A program made the translations under genes and the position numbers. The notes beneath the pieces are model-generated. The model was not told the origin of the DNA and ran no database searches. It was given only the letters and a program-made list of their open reading frames with translations. Positions 34,918 to 46,226 of a stretch of DNA of 64,000 nt are shown piece by piece. The stretch comes from DASQYE01 sp035940775 (GTDB lineage Bacteria > Acidobacteriota > Blastocatellia > Pyrinomonadales > Pyrinomonadaceae), in the NCBI GenBank assembly GCA_035940775.1, contig DASZEN010000003.1, positions 322,356-386,355 of the forward strand, read 5' to 3'. Each line of letters starts with the position of its first letter. The first letter of the stretch is position 1.

Positions 34918-35102
34918 ATAAGGTGCGCGAAAGGCGGCGAGCAACGCGGGGGAACCAACCTCCTGCTCTATCGCACACGCGAGAGAGAGAGAGCAGGAGA
35001 CGGGGCGTATCATGAGTTTCGGATGGTCGATCACCACGAAGAACTCGTGTAGGGCACTTCCAGGCCCGAGCCCGTCAGCTAACCTCGTAGGCGTGAGCGG
35101 AA
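34918..35102 (+). ncRNA. c-di-AMP riboswitch (ydaO/yuaA-type)
   Basis: The conserved pieces of the ydaO motif occur in order. First GCGGGGGAACCAA (34946-34958), then a variable hairpin (CTCCTGCTCT at 34969-34978 pairing with AGAGCAGGAG at about 34990-34999). Next come GGGGCGTATC (about 35002-35011), a second hairpin, GTAGGGCACTTCC (about 35049-35061), and the diagnostic CCCGTCAGCTAACCTCG (35071-35087) followed by TAGGCG. In Bacillus subtilis such elements switch genes off when c-di-AMP is high, and ydaO (kimA) itself is controlled by one. This one lies 160 bases before the second permease. Boundaries are approximate. Confidence 0.92.
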
Positions 35103-35142
35103 GAGACAGAGGATAGATCAATCTCCATTCCGTATCGCCACG

Positions 35143-35186
35143 GCCACTGATGCGCTTTCGTTTTGCTGATGCGCTTGGTGGCTTTT
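35143..35186 (+). terminator. Terminator hairpin, likely expression platform of the riboswitch
   Basis: GCCAC (35143-35147) and GCGC nearby pair with GCGC (35171-35174) and GTGGC (35178-35182), with internal loops, followed by TTTT. It lies between the riboswitch and the permease, as expected for attenuation. The fold is not tested. Confidence 0.6.
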
Positions 35187-35259
35187 GTGTGTCCGGGGTG
35201 AGTTTGTGAGTCGTGTCCTCGTCGCCCTTCCAAAACTTAATGTTTGACGGGGCGCAACA

Positions 35260-37263
<2,004 letters not shown>

Positions 37264-37296
37264 CTAAGAACGGTCGAAGTAAGTCGGGGCAAGAGA

Positions 37297-37341
37297 AGAG
37301 GGCGGAGGATGAAAGAGAAGCCCTTTCATCCTCCGCCCTCT
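37297..37341 (+). terminator. Strong hairpin after permease copy 2
   Basis: A perfect 19-bp stem (37297-37315 with 37323-37341, beginning AGAGGGCGGAGG) and a 7-base loop, followed only by TTGG, so the T-run is short. Its place 33 bases beyond the permease stop supports termination. It uses the GGATGAA word seen in other spacers. Confidence 0.75.
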
Positions 37342-37370
37342 TTGGTGCCGGAGCCCCGGCCAGCGCTTTT

Positions 37371-37469
37371 TTAATTGCCCCTGAGCACAGTTACCATCAC
37401 CGTTTGGGTAGACCTATTGCCTGCGCCGTCGGTCGGCGTAAAGGTGATCGTGTATATGTTCACGGGCAT
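37371..37469 (-). pseudogene. Fragment of a HYR/Ig-like surface-protein domain
   Basis: The minus-strand frame ending at 37371 reads NIYTITFTPTDGAGNRSTQT followed by VMVTVLRGN and a stop. This is the end of an HYR-type Ig-like domain of secreted proteins. Upstream the frame loses any resemblance, so this looks like a short C-terminal relic. It lies just downstream of tRNA-Glu on the same strand. The rest of the 37342-37628 stretch shows nothing I can name. Confidence 0.45.
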
Positions 37470-37628
37470 TTGAAACAAACATTTTCTCCATACCTTTACA
37501 GAAGATCGAACAGGATCATTCTTTCGCAGCCGATTACCGGCTGTCCCACGAGGTATGCCTGAGAAGGCGCTCTTAGAGAGCAATACTATCGCGCATAGCT
37601 GCTGACCCGGGAGGTGAGAAGATGGAAG

Positions 37629-37702
<74 letters not shown>

Positions 37703-37918
37703 ACAAATGAAAACGAATTATAGAATCCCGCGCGCATGGTTGGCAAGCGGGCCTCTGTGGCCCTCGCCCGACCGCCGCGTGAAGGGCGCGGCCCCGACAA
37801 GCTTCTCAGACGCCGCCTTTCCGCATGTGGAAATATATTTCGACGGTGACGGGCGAGCGTTATATTATCTTTAGCGTCAGCCTTGTATGAGCTATGAATG
37901 GCCTCGAAGGAGAAGAGA

Positions 37919-39064
37919 ATGCGGATTGCGGTGTTGCGGGAGACTCAGGACGGAGAAGCGCGCGTCGCGCTGATGCCCGAGTCGGTCAAAAAGCTTGTCG
38001 CCCTGAAGGCGTCCGTGGCCGTCGAGAGCGGAGCGGGCCTCGGGGCGGGCGTTGTGGATGAAGACTACGCGGGCGCTGGCGCGGAGGTCTTGCGGGACAG
38101 GGACGGACTGCTCTCATCGGCAGATATACTGGTCGCCATCAACCGTCCTGCGGCGGAAGATTTCAGGGCCATGAAGCAGGGCTCGGTCGTCATAGGCTTC
38201 CTGCGCCCGCTGGACGAGCCCTCGGCGCTCGCGCCCGCCATCGCGCAGCACCTCACAACCTTTGCGATGGAGTTGATCCCGCGCACGACCCGCGCACAGG
38301 CGATGGATGCGCTCTCTTCGATGGCGACCGTGGTCGGTTACAAGGCCGTACTGATGGCGGCCGACCGACTACCGCGCATGTTCCCCATGCTCATGACGGC
38401 GGCGGGCACGGTCGTCCCGGCGCGCGTGCTGGTTTTGGGAGCCGGTGTCGCCGGGCTTCAAGCAATCGCCACGGCGCGACGGCTCGGGGCCGTGGTCGAG
38501 GGCTACGACGTGCGCGCCGCCGCTGGCGAGCAGGTACGCTCGCTCGGCGCGACCTTTCTGGAAGTAGACCTCGGCGGGATTCAAACGGAGGATGCAGGCG
38601 GCTACGCCAGGGAATTGACCGAAGAGGCCATGAGCCGGGGCCGCGACCTGATCGCCAAACACGCCCGCACCGCCGACGTAATCATCACCTCGGCGCAGGT
38701 TCCGGGCCGCCCCGCGCCGCTGCTCCTGACGATGGAGGCCGTCGCCGGTATGAAGCGCGGCTCCGTCATAGTAGACCTCTCCGGCGCTTCGGGCGGCAAC
38801 TGCGCCGTCAGTCGTCCCGGCGACGCTTACGAGAGAGACGGCGTCCTTATCATGGCCCCGCTCAACCTCGCGGCGACAGTCCCGGTCCACGCCAGCCAGC
38901 TCTACTCGCGCAACCTTACGGCCTTCCTGCATCTCTTAATCAAGGACGGGGAACTCAGCCTCGACATGACGGACGACGTGGTTGGCCCATCCTGCGTAAC
39001 GCATCAGGGCACGTACACCAATCCGCGAGTCGCCGCCGCTTTGGAATCGATGGCAAGCAAATAA
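37919..39064 (+). CDS. pntAA: NAD(P) transhydrogenase, alpha subunit part 1 (NAD-binding)
   Basis: Cytosolic NAD(H)-binding domain I of the proton-translocating transhydrogenase, which exchanges hydride between NADH and NADP+ using the proton gradient. It begins MRIAVLRETQDGEARVALMP, has the Rossmann loop VLVLGAGVAGLQAIATARRL, and RAAAGEQVRSLGATFLEV next to it. The ATG at 37919 has AAGGAG 6 bases upstream; an ATG seven codons earlier (37898) is less likely. 381 residues. The split into three genes (pntAA, pntAB, pntB) is as in many bacteria, unlike the two-gene form of E. coli. Confidence 0.93.
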   Translation: MRIAVLRETQDGEARVALMPESVKKLVALKASVAVESGAGLGAGVVDEDYAGAGAEVLRDRDGLLSSADILVAINRPAAEDFRAMKQGSVVIGFLRPLDEPSALAPAIAQHLTTFAMELIPRTTRAQAMDALSSMATVVGYKAVLMAADRLPRMFPMLMTAAGTVVPARVLVLGAGVAGLQAIATARRLGAVVEGYDVRAAAGEQVRSLGATFLEVDLGGIQTEDAGGYARELTEEAMSRGRDLIAKHARTADVIITSAQVPGRPAPLLLTMEAVAGMKRGSVIVDLSGASGGNCAVSRPGDAYERDGVLIMAPLNLAATVPVHASQLYSRNLTAFLHLLIKDGELSLDMTDDVVGPSCVTHQGTYTNPRVAAALESMASK

Positions 39065-39152
39065 AGGATATGTTCAACTCGGCATAATCGGCACACAAAC
39101 GGGTTTTCAAAAATGGAAACCGGGGTGACATCTAAAACAAGAGGATCAGCTT

Positions 39153-39533
39153 ATGACTTTGCCAGTCTTCATCGCTTCTGAATCGTCTGTTACGGCTGAG
39201 ACGCTCATCCCGGCGCTGTATGTGTTTGCGCTGGCGGCGTTTCTCGGTTACCAGGTGATTTCGCGCGTGCCGCCGCTGTTGCACACGCCTTTGATGTCGG
39301 CGACCAATGCTATTTCGGGCATCTCGCTGGTGGGGTCAATCGTGACCGCAGGCGCGCAGTACAACCGCATCAGCACCATCCTTGGGGTCACGGCGGTGAC
39401 GTGCGCGACCATCAACGTGGTCGGCGGGTTTATGATTACGGATCGCATGCTCAGGATGTTCAAGAGGAAGATCGCGCCCGCCGATCCGACCAAAGAGCTG
39501 GCCGCAAAGGATGGTGGTAAAGAGAAGCGATGA
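39153..39533 (+). CDS. pntAB: NAD(P) transhydrogenase, alpha subunit part 2 (membrane)
   Basis: A 126-residue membrane subunit with three to four helices. YVFALAAFLGYQVISRVPPL, then HTPLMSATNAISGISLVGS and CATINVVGGFMITDRMLRMF, are the conserved membrane segments of transhydrogenase domain II (alpha part). Its last four bases overlap the pntB start as ATGA, and it follows pntAA by 88 bases. Confidence 0.93.
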   Translation: MTLPVFIASESSVTAETLIPALYVFALAAFLGYQVISRVPPLLHTPLMSATNAISGISLVGSIVTAGAQYNRISTILGVTAVTCATINVVGGFMITDRMLRMFKRKIAPADPTKELAAKDGGKEKR

Positions 39534-40909
39534 CCACTTACTTCATCGAACTCACTTATCTGGCGGCGTCCATACTTTTCATCCTCGGCTTGAAGGGCCT
39601 GAGTCATCCCGAATCGGCGCGGCGCGGCATGCACCTGGCCGAACTAGGCATGCTGCTCGCCATCGTCGGCACGTTGCTGCATCGCGAGATCATCAGCTAC
39701 GAATGGATCATCGCGGGGCTTTTCGTGGGCTCTGCCATCGGTGCGGCGATGGCCTACTGGGTTCCGATGACGGCGATGCCGCAGCGGACGGCGCTCTCGC
39801 ACGCCTTCGGCGCGTTCGCAGCCGCGCTCGTGGGCATCTCCGAATATTACCGTCACGGCGCTGGCCTGGGCCAATTCAAGATGTCTGCCATCGGGTTAGA
39901 GGTGATGCTCGGCGCGCTGACGACCACGGGCAGCCTGATCGCCTTCGCCAAGTTGCAGGGACTCGTGCGCGGCACTCCCGTCACCTACAAGGGACAAAAT
40001 ATCTTCAACATGACGCTGATGGCCGTGACCCTGGGCCTCTTCGTCTATCTGCTCTTTGTGCCGGATGCGGCGACCGCTTTCTATGTGATGGTGGGGTTGG
40101 CGTTCGTCTTCGGCATTCTGCTGGTGATGCCCATCGGAGCGGCGGACATGCCCGTGGTGATGTCGCTTCTAAACTCCTACGCGGGGCTGGCGGCTGCTGC
40201 CACGGGCTTCGCCCTCTCGAATAATGTGCTCATCATAGCGGGCACGCTCGACGGCTTTTCCGGCTTCATTCTATCGATACTGATGTGCCGGGCGATGAAC
40301 CGCTCGATGACGAACGTTTTGTTCGGCGCGTTCGGCAGCGAGACGAGCGCCGGGGCGGCGGGCGATGGCGAGCAGGGGATGATGCGCGAAATCGGGTTGG
40401 AGGATGTCGCCGTGCAGCTCGCCTATGCCAAGCAGGTGGTCTTTGTTCCGGGTTACGGGATGGCGACGGCCCAGGCGCAGCATGCGGTGCGTGAGCTGGC
40501 GAGCATACTGGAATCAAAGGGCGTGGCGGTCAAGTATGCCATTCATCCGGTGGCGGGGCGGATGCCGGGCCACATGAACGTGCTGCTGGCCGAAGCGAAC
40601 GTGCCCTATTCGTCGCTGTACGAGCTGGAACAGATCAATCCGGAGTTTCCTTCGACGGATGTCGCCATCGTCATCGGCGCAAACGACGTGGTAAACCCGG
40701 ACGCGCGCGACAATCCGAACAGCCCGATAGCAGGGATGCCGATACTGGAAGTAGACCGCGCGCGCTCGGTCGTAGTGCTCAAGCGGGGCAAGGGCAAGGG
40801 GTTTTCAGGGCTCGAAAATCCACTCTTCTTCAAGCCCGCGACCGGGATGCTCTACGGCGACGCCAAGGATTCGCTCAACCGTCTCTTGCAGGCCGTCCAG
40901 CATGTGTAA
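39530..40909 (+). CDS. pntB: NAD(P) transhydrogenase, beta subunit
   Basis: A 459-residue beta subunit. The N-terminal part has about eight membrane helices (YLAASILFILGLKGLSHPES, then GAFAAALVGISEYYRHG and MPVVMSLLNSYAGLAAAATG with the conserved Asn and Ser). The C-terminal domain III binds NADP(H): VVFVPGYGMATAQAQHAVRE, HPVAGRMPGHMNVLLAEANV and IVIGANDVVNPDARDNPNSP are canonical. It begins inside the pntAB stop. Together the three genes would supply NADPH for biosynthesis. Confidence 0.96.
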   Translation: MTTYFIELTYLAASILFILGLKGLSHPESARRGMHLAELGMLLAIVGTLLHREIISYEWIIAGLFVGSAIGAAMAYWVPMTAMPQRTALSHAFGAFAAALVGISEYYRHGAGLGQFKMSAIGLEVMLGALTTTGSLIAFAKLQGLVRGTPVTYKGQNIFNMTLMAVTLGLFVYLLFVPDAATAFYVMVGLAFVFGILLVMPIGAADMPVVMSLLNSYAGLAAAATGFALSNNVLIIAGTLDGFSGFILSILMCRAMNRSMTNVLFGAFGSETSAGAAGDGEQGMMREIGLEDVAVQLAYAKQVVFVPGYGMATAQAQHAVRELASILESKGVAVKYAIHPVAGRMPGHMNVLLAEANVPYSSLYELEQINPEFPSTDVAIVIGANDVVNPDARDNPNSPIAGMPILEVDRARSVVVLKRGKGKGFSGLENPLFFKPATGMLYGDAKDSLNRLLQAVQHV

Positions 40910-41204
40910 GGCTTTTTGCTTTTGAGGGATTATCCGAAGAGTCAAATGGCTTTCCAGGCGCGCGGGGGTAGCTGCCTGATGCCTCTATGCTGGCCCGTCC
41001 GTAACCGCGCCGTTAACGCTTCATGCCGGGCGGGCGCAAAAAACCCCCTCTTGTCCGGCCTGATGGTCGAAACCCTTACTTTACGCTTTTGGCCTCTCCT
41101 TAATTTAACCGCCGCGACTTGGCGAACGAGTGCAAATCAGTCATCATCGAATCATACCCACCACAGGGAACCAGGCTTTAACGTCGGGCATCATAGGAGA
41201 GAGC

Positions 41205-42887
41205 ATGCGTAGATTCTTGTTTATATGGTTACTGGCGGTCGCGCTTCTGACGCCGCTTCCGGTCTCTTACGCGCAGACGGCGGCGACGACCGGCGTCAGG
41301 AGCGTGACGATTCCCGCTCCGGCGCGCGAAAGCGCCGAGCAGATCACGGCCAAGCAGTTGAAGGACTATCTATACTTCGTCGCCTCGGACGAGATGGAGG
41401 GACGCGACACGCCTTCGCGCGGGCTGAACACGGTGGCGAAATTCATCGCCCTGAATCTCTCACGCTGGGGACTGAAGCCCGCCGGGGATGACGGCTCCTA
41501 CTTTCAAAAGATCATCCTGCGGCGCGGCAAGCTCGATCCGGCCAAGACCGGGGCCGAGATCAGCGGTCGCAAATTCTCTCTGGGCCAGGATTTCTTCGCG
41601 GCTCTGAACACGGGGACGGCCAGCGGCCAGCTCGTTTACGTAGGCCACGGCTGGGTCATCAGGAATAAGAACATAGACGCTTATCGAGGGGTCGATATCA
41701 GGGGCAAGATCGTCGTCTTCTATGGCGGAGGATTGCCGAAGGGTGTGAGCCTCGCCGACCTGACAGGCACGCAGGGCTCGGACTGGGATACGCCTTCGGA
41801 ATACGCCTGGAAGCACGGCGCGAAGGGCGCGATCATCATTCCGGATTCCAGGGTGCTGAGCACCTTGACGGGCAGGCGGCAGGTCATGCTTGAGCAGCGC
41901 GGGCCGTTCAGCGTCGTCAATTATGAGCAGGCTGAAGCGCAGACGACCGAGATGCCGATCATCACCGCCTCGGCTGAAATGATTAAAACTCTCTTTCAGG
42001 GAGAGAAGGTGGACGGCGCGGCGATACTCAGCGCGAGGGAGGCGGGCGAGGCGGGCGACTCTTTTGAGCTTAGCCCGGCGAAGCGCGCCACCTTTACGGT
42101 CGCCAATACCTACGACGAGACGCAGACGCAGAACGTGCTCGGCATAGTTGAGGGCAGCGATCCCGTACTCAGGAACGAGTATGTCGCCATCGGCGCGCAT
42201 TACGATCACGTCGGCGTGCGCGGGGCAGCGAGCGTCGGCGATAAAATCTACAACGGCGCGGACGATGACGGGTCTGGAACGGTGGCGCTGCTGGCGATGG
42301 CCGAGGCTCTATCGCACGCCGACAAGCGCCCGAAGCGCAGCGTTCTCTTCATCTGGCATACGGGCGAAGAGAAGGGCCTCTGGGGCTCGCAGTATTTCAC
42401 CGAGAAACCGACCGTCCCGCTCGCCTCAATCATCACCGAACTCAACATAGACATGATCGGGAGAAGCAGGCCGCAGGGCGACGCGAACCCCGCGAACCGC
42501 GCTCTTTCGGGCCCGAACGAGATTTACGTCATCGGCTCGAAGATGATGAGCACGGAGCTGGGCCAATTGAGCGAAGCCGTCAACAGGTCTTATCTCAACC
42601 TGTCTTTCAACTATCTCTACGACAACCCGAACGACCCGAACCGCTTCTTCTTCCGCTCGGATCACTTCAACTATGCGCGCAAGGGCATTCCGATCATCTT
42701 CTACTTCGACGGCGAACACGAGGACTATCATAAGCCAGGCGATTCGCCCGACAAGATTGATTATCAGAAGATGGAGAAGGTCGCGCGTACCATCTACGTC
42801 ACGATGTTGGAGTTGGCCAACGCCAAAACGCGCCCGCGCGTGGATAAACCGCTCTCGCCGGAAGTGATAAAAAGCAGCGGATTCTAA
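41205..42887 (+). CDS. Secreted M28-family zinc peptidase
   Basis: A 560-residue protein from the ATG at 41205 (AGGAGAG 5 bases upstream). The signal peptide is FLFIWLLAVALLTPLPVSYA. A PA-type insert lies in the middle (about 130-250). The zinc site follows M28 rules: GAHYDHVG (His332, Asp334), GADDDGSG, and IWHTGEEKGLWGS with the Glu pair, then later ligands in ITELNIDMIG and SDHFNYARKGIP. It is probably a periplasmic aminopeptidase. The 295-base spacer after pntB (40910-41204) shows no gene. Confidence 0.93.
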   Translation: MRRFLFIWLLAVALLTPLPVSYAQTAATTGVRSVTIPAPARESAEQITAKQLKDYLYFVASDEMEGRDTPSRGLNTVAKFIALNLSRWGLKPAGDDGSYFQKIILRRGKLDPAKTGAEISGRKFSLGQDFFAALNTGTASGQLVYVGHGWVIRNKNIDAYRGVDIRGKIVVFYGGGLPKGVSLADLTGTQGSDWDTPSEYAWKHGAKGAIIIPDSRVLSTLTGRRQVMLEQRGPFSVVNYEQAEAQTTEMPIITASAEMIKTLFQGEKVDGAAILSAREAGEAGDSFELSPAKRATFTVANTYDETQTQNVLGIVEGSDPVLRNEYVAIGAHYDHVGVRGAASVGDKIYNGADDDGSGTVALLAMAEALSHADKRPKRSVLFIWHTGEEKGLWGSQYFTEKPTVPLASIITELNIDMIGRSRPQGDANPANRALSGPNEIYVIGSKMMSTELGQLSEAVNRSYLNLSFNYLYDNPNDPNRFFFRSDHFNYARKGIPIIFYFDGEHEDYHKPGDSPDKIDYQKMEKVARTIYVTMLELANAKTRPRVDKPLSPEVIKSSGF

Positions 42888-42902
42888 GCTGATAGCGTGT
42901 GG

Positions 42903-42926
42903 AAGAGGCCCCGCGCGGGGCTTCTA
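42903..42926. terminator. Short GC-rich hairpin between convergent genes
   Basis: GCCCCGC and GCGGGGC are the core of a near-palindrome (AAGAGGCCCCGC against GCGGGGCTTCT). It lies between the convergent M28 and zinc-ribbon membrane genes and could serve both strands. No long T-run. Confidence 0.5.
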
Positions 42927-42947
42927 CTGACTTCATAAGCGTTTGCG

Positions 42948-45900
42948 TCATCTCCACTCGCCGAAGCGCTCGCGCGCCGTCTCGCGTCGCGCGTGGAAGC
43001 GATTGCGTATGAGCATCAGTTGTTCGCGCCGGTACTCAAACATCCAGCCGACGAGCGCCAGGAGCGCGCCCACCGTCACCAGATAAATCTTCAAAGGAAC
43101 TTGCAGCCAGTCCACGCTCGTCAGAGCGAGCGCCGCCAGCTCTATCAAGAGCGTGATGGCTCCCAGGAGAACCGGCGCGCGCAATCTCCCCAGCATGCCG
43201 AACAACACGAGCACGAGCGATGCGCAGAGCGTCGCCAGATCGCGCGACGGCGCGGGCAGGTCGAGCAGCAAACGAAACTGTAGCGCGCGCAGCAGGAGCG
43301 GCCCCGCCAGAAGAATACTGCCCGTCCAAAAGAGCAGGCTCGTGTCGGACTCGTAATCATTCCACTCGCGCCGGAATGAGATGTAGGCCACGACGAGCAG
43401 CAGCAGGGCGACGGGCGAAGTATAAACTTCAACATCAACCAGCGGCTCAAATCCGCTGCGCAGGCACGCGAGCGCGTAAGCGACGACGCTCAAATACAAC
43501 CCGGCGCGAAAGTATCGGACGCGCTCCAGCCCCTTTGAAAACAGGCTGACCAGGAATGACACGAGCGCGAGAGACCCCACGGCGACCGACGGCGTGAGCA
43601 GCAACGGATCGCTCGCTCGCAGATGTTGCGAAGCCTGTAAGAGCGCCGCCACAAAAACGAGCGCCATCGCGGCCACCGCCGCATGAAGCGCGGGCGCGGC
43701 CAGCCACTCTGCCCGGCGCGCGCGCGCCATACCTGCCACCGCGAAGAAGACCGGAACCGGAATCAGCGCAATGAGAGCGGGGAACCACTGGCCTTCCGTA
43801 CCGAGCGCCACAAGGATAGTAATAAAGAAGGCGAGCGCGTGCGTCGCCGCAAAGTAGACGGGCAAATCGGTACGCCTTTCGGCGGCGCGCTCCGTCCAGT
43901 AAACGAGCGCCAGGAGCAGCACCCACGCGGCGCCGAAGCCGCCACGGTCAAAGAGCGCGAGCGCCGTCGTAAACCAGAGTAACGCGCACAAGATGACGGC
44001 CCCGTCCATCAATAGCCGAATCGTCCCGTGGGGCGACCTGTTGGAGCCCTGCGCCTCGGCCCTTTCCGGCTGAAACCACTTCGCACATGCTTTGTTCAGG
44101 GCGAAGGCGGCGCAGATGACGCCCGCCGCGATGGGCCACGCGCGGGGCCAGACGCCTGCGCGCTGCAAGGCGTCGAGCAATGAGGCGACCGTGATGATGA
44201 CGGCCAGCGAGGCCACGCTCGCACCCCTTACGGAACGCTCACGGCGGGCGCGCAAGACGCCGTAGAGAAGCGCCCCTAAAAGCGCACAGAACATCGCCGC
44301 GCGCGGCACGAAGGGCTCGCCCTCCGACAGGTATAGAACAAGCGCGACCACGCTCGCCCATAACAGAAGCAGTAGAACCTCGGCATCGGCGGTTCGCACC
44401 AGCGGTGCGACGAGCTGCGTCTCGCGCTGCTGCTCGCGGGCGACGACGGCGACCATGTACAGCGCGAAGGGCCATGCCGCGCACAGGGCCGTAAAGAGCG
44501 TTTCGGAGCCGAGCGACGCGCTCAGGAGCGCCACCAGGAATGCGGTCGAGGCGAGGATGGCAGCCGTATGGCCGAAGACGTGCTGCGCCGCCCGCTCGCA
44601 GAGTCGCGGCGAGCCGAGGGCCACGAACGCACATGCCAGCAGGGCGAAGCCAGCGCTCTGCTTGACGGTGAAAGCATCCGCGCCAAGCAGCGCGGCGAAA
44701 GCGACCGGCACGAGCATCGCGCCGAGAATCACGCTCGACAGGTAGAGCGCTCTGACCAACTGCGAATCCTGCGCGCGACGTGCCGCCAGAGAGACGCCGA
44801 GCGCGGCGGCCGCGAGCGCCAGAATCCGGGCGGCCGCCGAAAGGCGCAGCCCGTCCGTCGTCAGAAACAGAGTCCAGAAGAGGGCGAGCGCACAGAGCGC
44901 GTAGAACAGGACGCGCCGCCGCGCGTCTATGTAGCGGCCCGTGAACCACGCCACGTAGGCGAAGCCCGTGAACAGGATCATCGCCATGCTCGAATCGTAA
45001 CCGCGCGCGCGCAGCCTGAATATTCCGTCGTAAAGAGAGAGCGATGGGCCCATGCGCAGCGGCATGTAGAGAAACGCGCAGAAAAAAGCGCAGGCGAGCG
45101 CCGCGCGCACAAGCGGCTCGCTCCACAACTCTGCGCCCCAGCGCCCGACAACGCTCGCACTCCTTTCAGTCTCCGCTTCATCCTCGACGGTTGGTTTAGC
45201 CGCTTCGCCCGCCTCCGCCGCGCTTTTGGGAAACGCGCGCGAGAGATGAAGAAAGACGAGTGATGCGGCCATCAGGACGAGCGCGTAGAGACCCGGCGCA
45301 TCGCGCTCGGCCACGTAGACGAGCGAGAAGCCTGTTGCCACTGTCGCCGCGCATGCCATGTAGACGTAAAGCTTCTCGCGCAGGAGCGCCGCCGTGTGCG
45401 CGTACAGCAGAGCGCAGAAGGCGCACACCACCCACGCGCGCCCTCGATTTTCGATCAATCCTGAGCGAACCAAAAACCAGAAGTTGACGGGAACCAGCAG
45501 CGACCCCGTGAGCGTCAGCGCGCGGCCCGTCAGTCTCTGCCGCGTACGCAAGATCGTGTACCAGCCGGAGGCCGTCACAAGGATCGTCATCAACATCAGC
45601 AGCCCGGCCTGAACCAAAGGCTCCTGAAGCTTCAGGTAGAGCACGTCTCGAAGCCAGATGATAATGCCGACGACGAACATGGCCGCGCCCGTGTAGAGCA
45701 GTAAGCGCAGGGTATACGGCTCGGCCAGAGTTTCAAGGAGCGTGCGACGCGGCCTCTGTGTAAACTGCGGCGGCGCCTGGGGCCGCGCTGAAGGAAATGC
45801 TACGGATGGCGGCCGAGCGGTGGGCCCATCCGTGGAAGACGCGCTTGCAGGTCTCTTCGCGTCGGGTGGCGATGGATCCGTTTCCGCGCTCTGAGCGCTT

Positions 45901-46202
45901 CGCGCTTCAGGAACGCCTGAGATGGATTTATCTTTCTCCGCTCCTGAAGCGCGAAGCGCGCGTAGCTCGTCACGGCGTCGAGCGTAGTCACGGCTGAGCG
46001 CCACGGCCTGCGCCTCGCTGATCGCACCACTGGCCCGCCAGCGCTCCAACTCTGACAGCAGGTACATGATGGCGCGAAGCTCCGCCGCGCTCGCATCATT
46101 GCTTCGCGTTCCGCACTCCGGGCAGAAGGGCGAGTCCGGACTTAGCTGCGCGCGGCAGACCGAGCACTCTGAGTCGCTGTGTGGAACGTCTGGGAATGGC
46201 AT
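42948..46202 (-). CDS. Very large zinc-ribbon polytopic membrane protein of unknown function
   Basis: A 1084-residue protein. The N-terminus has a zinc ribbon with Cys13, Cys16, Cys27 and Cys30 (CSVC...CPEC). A coiled, charged segment with an Arg-rich region and a Pro/Ser-rich linker runs to about residue 155. The rest is a string of some 25-28 hydrophobic helices with short loops. It resembles the uncharacterised zinc-ribbon/DUF2157-like membrane families by architecture only. Role unknown. It has no sign of a signal peptide, so the zinc ribbon is probably cytoplasmic. rsmI lies 24 bases upstream on the same strand, so the two may be co-transcribed. Confidence 0.8.
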   Translation of the reverse strand: MPFPDVPHSDSECSVCRAQLSPDSPFCPECGTRSNDASAAELRAIMYLLSELERWRASGAISEAQAVALSRDYARRRDELRALRASGAEKDKSISGVPEARSAQSAETDPSPPDAKRPASASSTDGPTARPPSVAFPSARPQAPPQFTQRPRRTLLETLAEPYTLRLLLYTGAAMFVVGIIIWLRDVLYLKLQEPLVQAGLLMLMTILVTASGWYTILRTRQRLTGRALTLTGSLLVPVNFWFLVRSGLIENRGRAWVVCAFCALLYAHTAALLREKLYVYMACAATVATGFSLVYVAERDAPGLYALVLMAASLVFLHLSRAFPKSAAEAGEAAKPTVEDEAETERSASVVGRWGAELWSEPLVRAALACAFFCAFLYMPLRMGPSLSLYDGIFRLRARGYDSSMAMILFTGFAYVAWFTGRYIDARRRVLFYALCALALFWTLFLTTDGLRLSAAARILALAAAALGVSLAARRAQDSQLVRALYLSSVILGAMLVPVAFAALLGADAFTVKQSAGFALLACAFVALGSPRLCERAAQHVFGHTAAILASTAFLVALLSASLGSETLFTALCAAWPFALYMVAVVAREQQRETQLVAPLVRTADAEVLLLLLWASVVALVLYLSEGEPFVPRAAMFCALLGALLYGVLRARRERSVRGASVASLAVIITVASLLDALQRAGVWPRAWPIAAGVICAAFALNKACAKWFQPERAEAQGSNRSPHGTIRLLMDGAVILCALLWFTTALALFDRGGFGAAWVLLLALVYWTERAAERRTDLPVYFAATHALAFFITILVALGTEGQWFPALIALIPVPVFFAVAGMARARRAEWLAAPALHAAVAAMALVFVAALLQASQHLRASDPLLLTPSVAVGSLALVSFLVSLFSKGLERVRYFRAGLYLSVVAYALACLRSGFEPLVDVEVYTSPVALLLLVVAYISFRREWNDYESDTSLLFWTGSILLAGPLLLRALQFRLLLDLPAPSRDLATLCASLVLVLFGMLGRLRAPVLLGAITLLIELAALALTSVDWLQVPLKIYLVTVGALLALVGWMFEYRREQLMLIRNRFHARRETARERFGEWR

Positions 46203-46226
46203 AAAAATAGGAACGGTCGCGCCCGC

